From Methyloversatilis universalis EHg5 (GTDB taxonomy: Bacteria; Pseudomonadota; Gammaproteobacteria; Burkholderiales; Rhodocyclaceae): 64,000 bases of DNA. The position numbers and the translations under genes are program-made. Position 1 is the stretch's first letter. Every line of letters starts with the position of its first letter. This document shows, piece after piece, positions 53,099 through 62,733 of this stretch. The notes below the pieces were generated by a model. That model saw only the letters and a program-made list of their open reading frames with translations, searched no databases and was not told the origin of the DNA. The stretch spans positions 3,484,122 to 3,548,121 of the forward strand of contig NZ_KB900539.1 in NCBI RefSeq assembly GCF_000378945.1, given 5' to 3'.

Positions 53099-55519
53099 TC
53101 AGGCGGCGGCGCGGGCGATTTCGCGCGGCGCGTCGTCCTCTTCCAGAACGCCGTCCTCGTCGTAGTGGGTGGCGACCACGAAGTGCGGGCGGAACACCAC
53201 GCACCAGGCCGGCACGATGAGCATCGCGGCCAGCGCATTGACGATGAGCATGAAGGACAGCAGGACAGCAGCATCCGACTGGAAGCGCAGGTCGGACATG
53301 AAGATCCACATGACGACGCCGGCGATCAGCGTCGCGGCGGTGAAGGACACCGCGTAGCCGGTGGTGGCGACCGCATTGATCACCGCGCGGTGGATGTTGC
53401 GGGTGACCGCCATCTCCTCGCGGATGCGGTCCATGAAATACACCGCGTAGTCGATGCCGACGCCGACGCCCACCGCGATCACCGGCACCGTATTCACGCT
53501 GATGCCGATGTTGGCCCAGCCCATGTAGGCATAGGTCATGACGGTGGCGAACAGCATGGGCAGCACCATCAGCCAGCCGGCGTGCAGCGACTGGTAGTAG
53601 GCCATCACCAGGAAGAAGGCCAGCAGCATCACCGCCGGAATGATGATCATGTGGTCGGTATGCAGCGCCTGGTTGGCCGCCGCGGTGACGCCGATGATGC
53701 CGCCGCCCAGTTCGATCTTCAGGCCGGGCACTTCGGCCTCGATGCGCTTCTTGCCCTCTTCGGCGAGCGCGACCACGCGGTTGATGGTGTCCGCCTGGTG
53801 GTCCTTGTAGAAGAACACCATGTTGGCTTCGTTCTCGTCCGGGCTGACGTACTCCTTCAGCGCGCCGGGAATCGGGCTGGACGCCATGTAGGCGAACATC
53901 AGGCCGCCCACTTCGTCGGCGTTGTCCGGCAATTGCGCCCAGCGCGGATCGTCGTTGTGGGTGAGCTGGTTCACCACCCGCACCACACCCGGCAGCGCGC
54001 GTGCGCCGCCCAGCGTCGGGTCGGACAGCATGTGGGCCTGGAAGCGCTCGATCGCCTGCAGCACTTCCGGCCGCTTGATGCCGCCCTTGTCCTCGGTACG
54101 GGCGACCACGTGCAGCTCTTCAGAGCCCGGGAACAGGGTGTTGATCGCCGCGGTGGAGAGGTTGTAGTCGTGGTCGCGGTTGAGCAGCGGGCTGCCCGGC
54201 TCGGATTCGCCGAGCTGCACGTGGGCGACGTACCAGCTGCCCACCACCACGCAGGCGAGCGACGCGAACAGGATGGCGCGCGCGCCGCCGTCGGTGCCGC
54301 CGGTACGCGCCATCGCATTGCCGAGGAAATTGCGCACGCCTTCGTTGGCGTTCTCCATCGTCTTCGGCTGCGGCAGCACGGTCAGGGCCAGCGGCACCAT
54401 GAAGTGCACCGTGAAGATGACCGAGAAGCCCCAGAAGCCGGCAGCCAGACCCAGCTTGTAGTTGAAGGGCGCAGCACCGAGCACCAGCACCGCGATACCC
54501 ACCGCATCGACGATGATGGCGAGCGACCCAGGGCGGAACAGCGCGTCCAGCGCATTGCGTGCCGCCTGCTTGCCATTCTTCACGATGGCCAGTTCTTCGT
54601 AGTAGCGCACCACCAGCTGCACACCGTGCGAGGTGGCCCGGGCAGCGATCAGGAAGGGGATGGGCAGCGACAGCGGTTCGAGGTTGATGCCGGCCAGCGC
54701 CATGAAGCCCAGGCCCCAGATCGACGACAGCGCGATGCCCAGCAGCGGCAGCGCGATGCCGTACAGGCGGCGGAAGTACACGATGAGCAGCGTGGCCAGC
54801 AGCGCCAGCGTCCACGCCAGGATCTGCACAATCTGGTCGAGATAGGTGTAGACCCAGCCGGTCAGCACCGGATTGCCGGTCACGTGCACCTTGTGGCCGT
54901 CACGCGCCAGCGTTTCGCGTACCTTCTGCAGCGCGGCGAAGGTGGCCACGTAGTCGAGATCGCTCTCGTTCAGCTGTGCCTTGATCAGCGCCGCCTTGAA
55001 GTCAGGCGACACCATCAGACCGTACAGATTGGGGTTGGCGATCACGTCGCGCTGCATCTGCGCGAGTTCGTCCGCCGAGTAGGTCTTCGCCGGGTCGTAG
55101 TAGGGCTGCGACACGAAGCTGCCCTCCGGCGACAGGAATACCTTGCGCGCGGTGCGGTGGGTCAGCGAAGCCACCAGGTTGTGGTTCACGCTGGGCAGGT
55201 TGTCGATGCCCTGTGTCGCCTCGTTCACCAGCTTCAGCGTGTCGTTGTTGAAGATGGTGCCCTGCTCCACCTCGATCGCCATCACGATCATGTTGGCGCC
55301 GCCGAAGTTCTCCTTGATCCGGTTGTAGGTCTGGATATACGGATGCTGCTGCGGCAGCAGGTCGGAGAAATCGGAATAGATGCGCAGCTTGGGCAGCGCG
55401 GCGGCAAAGGCCAGCGTGACCAGGAAAATCATGCTGAGCACAATCTTCGGGTTGGCGAAGATCCACCCTTCCGCCTTGTGCAGCGTGTGGGTGATGGACT
55501 TGCGGATCGGGGCGATCAT
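53099..55519 (-). CDS. MMPL/RND-family transporter
   Basis: An 806-residue inner-membrane transporter with about twelve helices and two periplasmic domains (about 50-225 and 455-620). Each half has the RND core; GVGVGIDYAVYFMDRIREE in the second half carries the conserved acidic and Tyr residues of the proton relay. It belongs to the hydrophobe/lipid-type MMPL group, not the drug-efflux AcrB group, and no membrane-fusion gene accompanies it. The ATG at 55519 overlaps the YCF48-like stop by 4 bp. With DUF1302 and DUF1329 it likely forms a trans-envelope route for the aromatic substrate or a lipid. Confidence 0.93.
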   Translation of the reverse strand: MIAPIRKSITHTLHKAEGWIFANPKIVLSMIFLVTLAFAAALPKLRIYSDFSDLLPQQHPYIQTYNRIKENFGGANMIVMAIEVEQGTIFNNDTLKLVNEATQGIDNLPSVNHNLVASLTHRTARKVFLSPEGSFVSQPYYDPAKTYSADELAQMQRDVIANPNLYGLMVSPDFKAALIKAQLNESDLDYVATFAALQKVRETLARDGHKVHVTGNPVLTGWVYTYLDQIVQILAWTLALLATLLIVYFRRLYGIALPLLGIALSSIWGLGFMALAGINLEPLSLPIPFLIAARATSHGVQLVVRYYEELAIVKNGKQAARNALDALFRPGSLAIIVDAVGIAVLVLGAAPFNYKLGLAAGFWGFSVIFTVHFMVPLALTVLPQPKTMENANEGVRNFLGNAMARTGGTDGGARAILFASLACVVVGSWYVAHVQLGESEPGSPLLNRDHDYNLSTAAINTLFPGSEELHVVARTEDKGGIKRPEVLQAIERFQAHMLSDPTLGGARALPGVVRVVNQLTHNDDPRWAQLPDNADEVGGLMFAYMASSPIPGALKEYVSPDENEANMVFFYKDHQADTINRVVALAEEGKKRIEAEVPGLKIELGGGIIGVTAAANQALHTDHMIIIPAVMLLAFFLVMAYYQSLHAGWLMVLPMLFATVMTYAYMGWANIGISVNTVPVIAVGVGVGIDYAVYFMDRIREEMAVTRNIHRAVINAVATTGYAVSFTAATLIAGVVMWIFMSDLRFQSDAAVLLSFMLIVNALAAMLIVPAWCVVFRPHFVVATHYDEDGVLEEDDAPREIARAAA

Positions 55520-56496
55520 TGGGCTGCTCCGGGTTTGGACGCGCCGCCGTCGGTCACGGCACGCAGCAGGCCACCGGGCCCGCCGATCAGAAGGGTGTTG
55601 TTCGCGGCAACCGAGACGCCCGCGGCCAGCGGTACCGGTCGCGCGTCCGGATAGGCCACCGCGACCCACTCGTCGCCCTGCAGCCTGACCACGGCACCAC
55701 CGGCGCCTACCGCATGCGGTGAGCCGGCGTGCATGAAAATGCGGTACAGCGGCGCACCGGCGCGATTCACCTGCGCCTGCCAGGTGAGACCGCCGTCGGT
55801 GGTATGCACCAGCTGGCCGGCCAGACCGCTGACCCAGCCTTCGGTGGCCGACACGAACAGCGCCGCGTAGGGATAGAACTCGGCGGGCAGCGCGCCACGC
55901 TTCGTCCACGTGTGGCCGCCGTCGGTGGTGACCACCACGGTGCCGAATTCACCGGTCGCGAAGCCGTTCTGCTCATCGACCATCTGCAGCGTGGTGATCT
56001 GCAGATCCTCCTGCAGGTCGGTCCTGACCCAGCTCTTGCCCTGGTCATCGCTGCGCACGATGAGCGCGCCGCTGCCGGCCACCCACCAGCGGCCCTGGCG
56101 GTCGCAATGCACGGCCAGCGCGGTGTGCGGTGCCTCCAGTGGCTGGGCGGTCCAGGCGGACAGCTGGGCGTCGGCCGTCCATAACTTCCGGTAGAAATCG
56201 ATGGCGATGAAGCGGCCGTCCGGGCACACGTCGATGCCGGTGATGGACGACGGGCCGGCCAGCGTTTCGCGTCGCCAGCTCTGGCCGCCGTCGGCCGACA
56301 CCAGCACCGCACCGCTGCGGGTGCCGGCCGCGACCACGTCACCGTGGGCCGCCAGTGCCTGGATGCTGTCGTAGCGCTGCAGCGGCTTCTGTGCCTCGGC
56401 GCGCGCGGCGCTCAGGTCGGGCGCCTGGGTGCAGCCGGCGGACAGTGAGGCAAGCGCGGCACACACGGCCAGCGCCCTGAATCCGTAATGGTTCAT
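55516..56496 (-). CDS. YCF48/BNR-repeat lipoprotein
   Basis: A 326-residue lipoprotein. The signal peptide ends in the lipobox LSAGC. The mature part is a beta-propeller with repeats such as VSADGGQSWRRE, VTTDGGHTWTKRG and HTTDGGLTWQAQ, typical of photosynthesis-system-II-assembly-factor-like (YCF48) proteins that in heterotrophs accompany MMPL/DUF1302/DUF1329 genes. It may scaffold the envelope complex. The ATG at 56496 starts the signal peptide. Coupled by 4-bp overlap to the transporter gene. Confidence 0.9.
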   Translation of the reverse strand: MNHYGFRALAVCAALASLSAGCTQAPDLSAARAEAQKPLQRYDSIQALAAHGDVVAAGTRSGAVLVSADGGQSWRRETLAGPSSITGIDVCPDGRFIAIDFYRKLWTADAQLSAWTAQPLEAPHTALAVHCDRQGRWWVAGSGALIVRSDDQGKSWVRTDLQEDLQITTLQMVDEQNGFATGEFGTVVVTTDGGHTWTKRGALPAEFYPYAALFVSATEGWVSGLAGQLVHTTDGGLTWQAQVNRAGAPLYRIFMHAGSPHAVGAGGAVVRLQGDEWVAVAYPDARPVPLAAGVSVAANNTLLIGGPGGLLRAVTDGGASKPGAAQ

Positions 56497-56564
56497 GTGT
56501 TTCTCCTCCTTGCCCGGCTCTGCGGCCGGGTCATCGTTCGGGTAGGGTGTTGAGGCTGCGGTGG

Positions 56565-56756
56565 CTAGCGGCCGAGGTCCTTGGCGCTGACGCCGCCGAT
56601 GCCCCAATGCGAACTGGGTACCTCGACGATCATCACGCGCACCGTTTCACGCGGCGCGCCGACCGCCTCGACCAGCGCCTGGGTCACCTTTTCGATGACG
56701 GCGCGTTTCTGGTCTTCGGTGCGGCCTTCGATCATGTTGATCTGTGCGAATGGCAT
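56565..56756 (-). CDS. dmpI: 4-Oxalocrotonate tautomerase
   Basis: A 63-residue tautomerase (62 after Met removal) with the catalytic N-terminal Pro (MPFAQINMIEGR) and the conserved Arg residues (near 12 and 40). It ketonises 2-hydroxymuconate in the oxidative branch of catechol meta-cleavage, feeding the decarboxylase encoded just upstream. Last of the seven dmp-type genes in this operon. Confidence 0.96.
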   Translation of the reverse strand: MPFAQINMIEGRTEDQKRAVIEKVTQALVEAVGAPRETVRVMIVEVPSSHWGIGGVSAKDLGR

Positions 56757-56787
56757 CGTTCATGTCTCCAGGGAAAGCGACCGGCGG

Positions 56788-57576
56788 TCAGATGAAGCGC
56801 ACGCTGGTCGAACCCAGCGACTGGATGCGCAGGCTCACGCTGTCGCCGGCCGCGACCGCGACCGCCTCGGTGATGCCGCCGGACAGGATGAGCGTGCCGG
56901 CCGGGATCTCTTCGCCACGCCGGCCCAGCATGTTGGCCAGCATGGCGATCGCCGCGGCCGGGTGGCCGAGCACTGCTGCACCGGCGCCGAGCGCCACCGG
57001 CTGGCCGTTCTTCTCCAGCACCACGCCCAGCGTGCGCAGGTCCAGCCCCTCGACCGGGGTGGCGGTGCCGCCGACCACGAAGCGCGACGACGAGCAGTTG
57101 TCAGCCACCACGCTCTTCAGGTCGAACTTGAAATCGCGGTAGCGCGAATCGATGATCTCGATCGCCGGAACCACGAAGTCGGTGGCGGCGAGCACCGCGG
57201 CGATGTGGCAGCCCGGGCCCCGCAGCGGCGCCTTGGTGACGAAGGCGATCTCCGGCTCGACTTTGGGGTGGATGAGCTTCTTCGTGTCGATGTCGCCGCC
57301 GTCGGCGACCGCGAAGTCATCGACCAGGAAGCCGAACACCGGGTCTTCGACGCCCATCTGCTTCATCTTGGCGCGTGAGGTGAGCCCCGCCTTCAGGCCG
57401 ACGATGCGTGCGCCGCGCGCCAGCTTGCGGGCGCGTATCGCGTCCTGCACCGCATAGGCGTCCTCCCAGTCCATGTCCGGGTGGTCGTCGGTGATCTTGG
57501 TGGTGTCGCGCGCTTCCAGCTCGCAGTTTTCGAGGCGCTCGGCAAGCAGCGCGATGGTGATGCGGTCGAGGCTCAT
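56788..57576 (-). CDS. dmpH: 4-Oxalocrotonate decarboxylase
   Basis: A 262-residue member of the fumarylacetoacetase-like hydratase/decarboxylase family. It decarboxylates 2-oxohex-3-enedioate to 2-oxopent-4-enoate in the meta pathway. The metal ligands are in VEPEIAFV and a later Glu (AIEIIDSRY). It is paralogous to the hydratase at 59591, as in other dmp clusters; the order next to the tautomerase identifies it as the decarboxylase. A 3-bp gap follows the aldolase gene. Confidence 0.94.
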   Translation of the reverse strand: MSLDRITIALLAERLENCELEARDTTKITDDHPDMDWEDAYAVQDAIRARKLARGARIVGLKAGLTSRAKMKQMGVEDPVFGFLVDDFAVADGGDIDTKKLIHPKVEPEIAFVTKAPLRGPGCHIAAVLAATDFVVPAIEIIDSRYRDFKFDLKSVVADNCSSSRFVVGGTATPVEGLDLRTLGVVLEKNGQPVALGAGAAVLGHPAAAIAMLANMLGRRGEEIPAGTLILSGGITEAVAVAAGDSVSLRIQSLGSTSVRFI

Positions 57577-57579
57577 CGT

Positions 57580-58620
57580 TCAGCCCTCCGCCGCCGCGGT
57601 CGCCCGCTCGCGCGCCATCGTGATCGCAGTGTCCTCGATCATGTCCTCCTGCCCGCCCACCATGCCGCGGCGGCCCAGTTCCATCAGGATGTCGCGCGGC
57701 GCGATGCCGTACTTGGCGCCGGCGCGCTTGGCGAACAGCAGGAAGGAGGAATAGACGCCGGCGTAGCCCAGCGTCAGCGAATCGCGGTCGATGCGCACCA
57801 GATGCTCCATCATCGGCAGCACCAGGTCTTCGGCCACGTCCATGATGCGGTACAGGTCGACACCGGTCTCGATGCCCATGCGGTTGGCCACCGCGACGAA
57901 CACTTCCAGCGGCGTGTTGCCGGCGCCTGCACCCAGACCATTGGTCGAACCGTCGATGCGGGTGGCACCGGCCTCGATCGCCGCCAGCGAATTCGACACG
58001 CCCATCGACATGTTGTGATGGCCGTGGAAGCCGATTTCGGTTTCAGGCTTCAATGCCTGGCGCACCGCGCTGACGCGCGCCGTCACGTCGTCCGGCAGCA
58101 TGTAGCCGGCGGAGTCGGTCACATAGACGCAGTTGGCGCCGTAGCTTTCCATCAGCCTGGCCTGCGCGACCAGCTTTTCCGGCTCGATCATGTGGGCCAT
58201 CATCAGGAAGCCCACGGTGTCCATGCCGAGCTTGCGCGCCAGACCAATGTGCTGTTCCGACACGTCGGCTTCGGTGCAGTGGGTGGCCACCCGTATCGTG
58301 TGCACGCCCAGTTCGTGCGCCATGCGCAGGTGATCGACGGTGCCGATGCCCGGCAGCAGCAGCGCCGAAACCTTGGTGTTCTTCATCGCCGGAATGACGG
58401 TGGAGAGGTACTCCTCGTCGCTGTGCAGCGGGAAGCCGTAGTTCACCGAGGCGCCTCCGAGGCCATCGCCGTGCGTCACCTCGATCAGCGGCATGCCCGC
58501 CTCGTCGAGGCCGCGCGCCACCGCCAGCATCTGGTCCAGCGTGATCTGGTGGCGCTTCGGATGCATGCCGTCGCGCAGCGTGTTGTCGTGCAGCGTGACC
58601 TTCTTGCCCTTGAGATTCAT
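57580..58620 (-). CDS. dmpG: 4-Hydroxy-2-oxovalerate aldolase
   Basis: A 346-residue TIM-barrel aldolase that cleaves 4-hydroxy-2-oxovalerate into pyruvate and acetaldehyde. [15 protein letters not shown] (Arg16, Asp17, His20) and the metal-binding [11 protein letters not shown] are visible. It normally forms a channelling complex with the acetaldehyde dehydrogenase encoded 17 bp upstream. The ATG at 58620 ([10 protein letters not shown]) with AGGA upstream is favoured over an earlier one. Confidence 0.97.
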   Translation of the reverse strand: MNLKGKKVTLHDNTLRDGMHPKRHQITLDQMLAVARGLDEAGMPLIEVTHGDGLGGASVNYGFPLHSDEEYLSTVIPAMKNTKVSALLLPGIGTVDHLRMAHELGVHTIRVATHCTEADVSEQHIGLARKLGMDTVGFLMMAHMIEPEKLVAQARLMESYGANCVYVTDSAGYMLPDDVTARVSAVRQALKPETEIGFHGHHNMSMGVSNSLAAIEAGATRIDGSTNGLGAGAGNTPLEVFVAVANRMGIETGVDLYRIMDVAEDLVLPMMEHLVRIDRDSLTLGYAGVYSSFLLFAKRAGAKYGIAPRDILMELGRRGMVGGQEDMIEDTAITMARERATAAAEG

Positions 58621-58637
58621 GGTCGTGTCCTTTGCGC

Positions 58638-59555
58638 TCAAGCGGGAACCGGCTCAAGCGAGAGCGAGCCATTGAGGATTTCTTCGGCGAACATCTCGGC
58701 CGTGCGCGCGGCGGCGGCGGTCATGATGTCGAGATTGCCGGCGTACTTCGGCAGGTAGTCGCCGAGGCCAGCGACTTCCATGAAGATGGACACGCGGTGG
58801 GTGTCCATGTCGATCACCGGGCCATTGACCAGGCGATAGCCCGGCACATAGGCCTGCACCTGGCGGATCATGTCGTGCACCGATTCCTCGATCTCGGCTG
58901 CGCGCGGCGCCGATTCGGTGATGCAGTGGATGGTGTCGCGCATGATCAGCGGCGGCTCGGCCGGGTTGATCACGATGATGGCCTTGCCCTTCGCCGCACC
59001 GCCGACGCGCTCGATGGCGCCCGAGGTGGTGCGGGTGAATTCGTCGATGTTCTTGCGCGTGCCGGGGCCGACCGAGCGGCTGGACACGGTGGCGACAATC
59101 TCGCCATAGCTCACCGGCTGCACGCGCGACACCGCGGCCACCATCGGGATGGTGGCCTGGCCACCGCAGGTGACCATGTTCACGTTCATTTCGCGCTTGC
59201 CGACGTGTTCCTTCAGGTTCACCGGCGGCACGCAGAAGGGGCCGATGGCGGCCGGCGTGAGGTCGATCATCATCACGCCCAGCGCATTGAGCTTGCGCGA
59301 GTTCTCGGCATGCACATAGGCGCTGGTAGCGTCGAAGGCAATCTGTATGCCATCGGCTTTCACGTGCGGCAGCAGGCCATCGACGCCGTCGCTGGTGGTC
59401 TTGATGCCCATGTCGCGGGCGCGCGCCAGACCTTCGGACGCCGGGTCGATGCCCACCATCCACACCGGCTCCAGCACCGGGCTGCGCTTCAGCTTGTAGA
59501 GCAGGTCGGTGCCGATATTGCCCGGCCCGATCAGTGCACACTTGATCTTGTTCAT
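58638..59555 (-). CDS. dmpF: Acetaldehyde dehydrogenase (acylating)
   Basis: A 305-residue CoA-acylating dehydrogenase that converts acetaldehyde to acetyl-CoA. The NAD loop GPGNIGTDL is at 10-18 and the catalytic Cys130 is in [14 protein letters not shown]. The ATG at 59555 ([10 protein letters not shown]) begins the Rossmann fold; the longer in-frame reading is an artefact. Partner of the aldolase gene. Confidence 0.97.
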   Translation of the reverse strand: MNKIKCALIGPGNIGTDLLYKLKRSPVLEPVWMVGIDPASEGLARARDMGIKTTSDGVDGLLPHVKADGIQIAFDATSAYVHAENSRKLNALGVMMIDLTPAAIGPFCVPPVNLKEHVGKREMNVNMVTCGGQATIPMVAAVSRVQPVSYGEIVATVSSRSVGPGTRKNIDEFTRTTSGAIERVGGAAKGKAIIVINPAEPPLIMRDTIHCITESAPRAAEIEESVHDMIRQVQAYVPGYRLVNGPVIDMDTHRVSIFMEVAGLGDYLPKYAGNLDIMTAAAARTAEMFAEEILNGSLSLEPVPA

Positions 59556-59590
59556 GCGGTCTCCGTGGAGTCTCGAGTTCGGTGGGGCGG

Positions 59591-60376
59591 TCAGACGAAG
59601 CGCACCGAGCAGCCGCCGAGGCCGCCGATGGCGATGCGCAGGCTGTCGCCCGCCTTGACCGGAATGAGTGCGGCGAGCGAACCGGACAGGATCACTTCGC
59701 CCGCCTTGAGCGGAATGCCGAGCCGGCCCAGCGTGTTGGCCAGCCAGACCACGGCATTGACCGGGTGGCCGAGGGCGGCGGCACCGGCGCCGGTGCCGAC
59801 GATGTCGCCATTCAGCTCCAGCACCATGCCGCACAGGCCGAGGTCCAGATTGCGCGGCGACACCGCGCGGTCGCCGAGCACGAACACGCCGCAGGAGGCG
59901 TTGTCGGCCACCGTGTCCTGGATGCGGATCTTCCAGTCGGTGATGCGCGAATCGACGATTTCGAAGCAGGGCATCACGCACTCGGTGGCGCGCAGCACGT
60001 CGGCGCCGGTGACGCCCGGGCCCATGATGTCGTGCTTGAGGATGAAGGCGATCTCGCCCTCGGCGCGCGGCTGGATCAGCGAGTTCGCGGCGATCGACTC
60101 GCCCTCGTTGTAGATCATGCCGTCGAGCAGGTAGCCGAAGTCCGGCTGGTGCACGTTCAGCATGTTCTGCACGACTTTCGAGGTGACGCCGATCTTCTTG
60201 CCGACGATGCGCTCGCCGGCGTCGAGCCGGCGCGCAATCATGCGCTGCTGGATGTGATAGGCATCCTCGATCGTGATGTCCGGCTCGCGGCTGGTCAGCG
60301 GCGCCACGGTTTCGCGGGTGGTGAGCGCGGCGTACAGCTCGTCGCCGTAGCGCTGGATCTTGTCGGCTTGCATCAT
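59591..60376 (-). CDS. dmpE: 2-Oxopent-4-enoate hydratase
   Basis: A 261-residue hydratase of the fumarylacetoacetase-like family. It adds water to 2-oxopent-4-enoate to give 4-hydroxy-2-oxovalerate. The metal-binding EGEIAF segment and the CFEIVDSRI block are present. Two ATGs stand in tandem at 60376 and 60373. Its place between hydrolase and acetaldehyde dehydrogenase is that of dmpE. Confidence 0.95.
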   Translation of the reverse strand: MMQADKIQRYGDELYAALTTRETVAPLTSREPDITIEDAYHIQQRMIARRLDAGERIVGKKIGVTSKVVQNMLNVHQPDFGYLLDGMIYNEGESIAANSLIQPRAEGEIAFILKHDIMGPGVTGADVLRATECVMPCFEIVDSRITDWKIRIQDTVADNASCGVFVLGDRAVSPRNLDLGLCGMVLELNGDIVGTGAGAAALGHPVNAVVWLANTLGRLGIPLKAGEVILSGSLAALIPVKAGDSLRIAIGGLGGCSVRFV

Positions 60377-60389
60377 GTCCGGGGCCTGT

Positions 60390-61223
60390 TCAATTGGGTT
60401 CAGAGAGGAAGTCGCCAACGAGACGCGCAAAGCGGGCCGCGTGCTCGATCTGCGTCCAGTGGCCGCACTTGCCGTACACGTGCAGTTGGGCATTCGGTAT
60501 CCACTGGGCCAGCATGAGCGAGGTATCGAGCGGGATGACCAGGTCTTCGCGGCCGTGGATCACCAGCGTTTCGTGCGGCAGCGCCTTGATGTCCTCGACA
60601 TTGCTGGCCATGGCGTCTACCCAGCGCTGGCGCGGTGCCGGGAACATCGACGCGAAGGACTCCTGGAAGCCCGGGCGGATGGTGGCTTCGTAGCGCAGCC
60701 TGGCCAGATCGTCGTTCACCAGCGAACGGTCGTAGGCGAACAGGTCGAGCAGGCCGCGCATGGTTTCGATCGACGGCGTGTAGCCCCACACCGCATCGAG
60801 CGCCGGCGTGATGTCGAAGCGCACACCGACGCTGCCCATCAGCACCAGGCGGCGGATGCGCTGCGGGTGACGGATGGCGACCTGGAGCGCCAGACCGCCG
60901 CCGAAGCTGTTGCCGACCAGATCCGCCTGTTCGATGCCGAGCGCATCCAGCATGCCGACGGCCTGAGCGACCCAGGTGTCCATGTCGTACCGGAGGTCGG
61001 GGCGGCGCTCGGTGTAGCCGAAGCCGGCCATGTCCGGCGCGATCACGCGTGCGCGTTCGGCCAGTGAAGGCATGACCAGCCGCCAGTTCGCCCAGGCGCT
61101 GACACCAGGGCCGGAGCCGTGCAGCATCAGCACCGGAAAGCCGCTGCCCAGGTCGTGATAGTTGGTCCTGATGCCGGCGGCGACGATGCTGCGGGCGACT
61201 TCGGGGTTGAGCTGTGCATTCAT
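60390..61223 (-). CDS. dmpD: 2-Hydroxymuconic semialdehyde hydrolase
   Basis: A 277-residue alpha/beta hydrolase that cleaves 2-hydroxymuconic semialdehyde to 2-oxopent-4-enoate and formate. The nucleophile is Ser106 (LVGNSFGGG), the acid is in HGREDLVIP and the base His in GKCGHWTQIE; the oxyanion motif LHGSGPG is intact. The ATG at 61223 begins MNAQLNPEVA. This gives the hydrolytic branch next to the dehydrogenase branch. Confidence 0.95.
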   Translation of the reverse strand: MNAQLNPEVARSIVAAGIRTNYHDLGSGFPVLMLHGSGPGVSAWANWRLVMPSLAERARVIAPDMAGFGYTERRPDLRYDMDTWVAQAVGMLDALGIEQADLVGNSFGGGLALQVAIRHPQRIRRLVLMGSVGVRFDITPALDAVWGYTPSIETMRGLLDLFAYDRSLVNDDLARLRYEATIRPGFQESFASMFPAPRQRWVDAMASNVEDIKALPHETLVIHGREDLVIPLDTSLMLAQWIPNAQLHVYGKCGHWTQIEHAARFARLVGDFLSEPN

Positions 61224-61234
61224 GTCGTCGGTCC

Positions 61235-62695
61235 TCACAGCTTCACGCACACGTTCTTCAGCTCGGTGTAGAACTCGAGCGAATGCACGCCGCCTTCGCG
61301 GCCGATACCCGACTGCTTGGCACCGCCGAAGGGTGTGCGCAGGTCGCGCAGGAACCAGGCGTTCACCCACACCAGACCGGTGTCGAGTGCGGCAGCGACG
61401 CGGTGGCCGCGCGTGATGTCGGTGGTCCACACCGAGGCGGCGAGGCCGTAGTGGGTGTCGTTGGCCATGCGGATCGCATCCTCTTCGCGATCGAAGGGCG
61501 CGATGTGGCAGCAGGGGCCGAAGATTTCCTCGCGCACGACGGCGGCGGTTTCCGGCAGACCGGTCCAGATCGTCGGTTGCACCCAGGCGCCGTCGGCCAG
61601 TTCGCCCGGCATGTCCGGTACGCCGCCGCCGGTGACGACGGTGGCGCCCTCTTCCACCGCGCGGCGGTAGTAGGACAGCACCTTCTGTCTGTGCTCGGCA
61701 GAGATCAGCGGCCCCATGCCGGTGGCGTCGTCCTCCGGCCGGCCCAGCTTCATCGCTTCGGCGCCGGCCTTCATCGCCTGCACGAAGCGCTCGAAGATGG
61801 GCCGTTCGACATAGACGCGCTCGGTGCCCAGGCAGACCTGGCCGCAGTTGTCGAAGGCGGAGCGCAGCGTGCCGGCGATGGCGGCATCGAAGTCGCAGTC
61901 GGCGAACACGATGGCCGGGTTCTTGCCCCCCATTTCCAGCGACACCGGCCGTGCGCCGCCGGCGGCCGCCTTCATGATGGCTTCGCCGGTGCGGGTTTCG
62001 CCGGTGAAGGTGATGGCATTGACGCCCGGGTGGGTGGTCAGGAATTCGCCGGCCGAGTCGGGACCGAAGCCATGCACCACGTTGTAGACGCCGGCCGGCA
62101 CGCCGACCGCGTTCATCACCTCACCGAGCAGGGTCGCGGTCTGCGGCGTCTCTTCCGACGGTTTCACCACGACGGTGTTGCCGCAGGCCAGCGCCGGGCC
62201 CACCTTCCAGGTCATCAGCAGCAGCGGCAGGTTCCACGGACACACCACGCCGACCACGCCGACCGGCTTGCGCAGCGCGTAATTGATCGCGCCGCGACCG
62301 TCCGGCGTCGCCATCTCGAAGAACTCGCCCGGCACGTTCTTGACCACGTCGGCGAAGATCTTGAAGTTGGCGGCACCGCGCGGAATGTCGAGGTGACTGG
62401 CCAGGCTGACCGGCTTGCCGGTGTCGGCCACTTCGGCGGCGACGAAGTCGTCGAAGCGGCGGTTGATTTCATTGGCGACCGCGTACAGCAGTTCGGTGCG
62501 CTCGGTCACCGTCATGCGGCCCCAGGGGCCTTCGAGCGCGGCACGCGCTGCGGCGACCGCGGCATTTACCTCGTCGCGCCCGGCTTCGCTGACCGAGGCG
62601 ATGACGCGGTTGTCCAGCGGCGAACGCTTGTCGAAGCGGCGGCCTTCGCGGCCGGCGACGAACTCGCCGTTGATGAAGTGGCTGATCTGTTTCAT
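61235..62695 (-). CDS. dmpC: 2-Hydroxymuconic semialdehyde dehydrogenase
   Basis: A 486-residue NAD-dependent aldehyde dehydrogenase that oxidises 2-hydroxymuconic semialdehyde to 2-hydroxymuconate. The catalytic Cys is in FDNCGQVCLG, the general base Glu in VSLEMGGKNP, and the NAD-site segment FTGETRTG is normal. Starts MKQISHFING. It is the first dmp gene of the operon, 27 bp after the GlcG-like gene, and a REP-like hairpin sits in between. Confidence 0.95.
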   Translation of the reverse strand: MKQISHFINGEFVAGREGRRFDKRSPLDNRVIASVSEAGRDEVNAAVAAARAALEGPWGRMTVTERTELLYAVANEINRRFDDFVAAEVADTGKPVSLASHLDIPRGAANFKIFADVVKNVPGEFFEMATPDGRGAINYALRKPVGVVGVVCPWNLPLLLMTWKVGPALACGNTVVVKPSEETPQTATLLGEVMNAVGVPAGVYNVVHGFGPDSAGEFLTTHPGVNAITFTGETRTGEAIMKAAAGGARPVSLEMGGKNPAIVFADCDFDAAIAGTLRSAFDNCGQVCLGTERVYVERPIFERFVQAMKAGAEAMKLGRPEDDATGMGPLISAEHRQKVLSYYRRAVEEGATVVTGGGVPDMPGELADGAWVQPTIWTGLPETAAVVREEIFGPCCHIAPFDREEDAIRMANDTHYGLAASVWTTDITRGHRVAAALDTGLVWVNAWFLRDLRTPFGGAKQSGIGREGGVHSLEFYTELKNVCVKL

Positions 62696-62707
62696 CGATC
62701 TCTTTCG

Positions 62708-62733
62708 TGTGGGAGCGGCGCGTCAGCGCGCCG
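62708..62733. repeat. REP-like hairpin
   Basis: GTGGGAGCGGCGCG, TCAG, CGCGCCG: a 7-bp GC stem with tetraloop that contains the stop codon of the GlcG-like gene. The GTGGGAGCGGCGC core is shared with the inverted repeat at 45764-45849. In the operon it could modulate transcript stability between the two genes. Confidence 0.55.

Noticed and set aside
51311-55654. A 1447-codon open frame on the plus strand
   Set aside because: It is antisense to the well-supported MMPL and DUF1302 genes and its product is His/Val/Arg/Gln-rich with no recognisable domain. In GC-rich DNA such frames arise opposite real genes.
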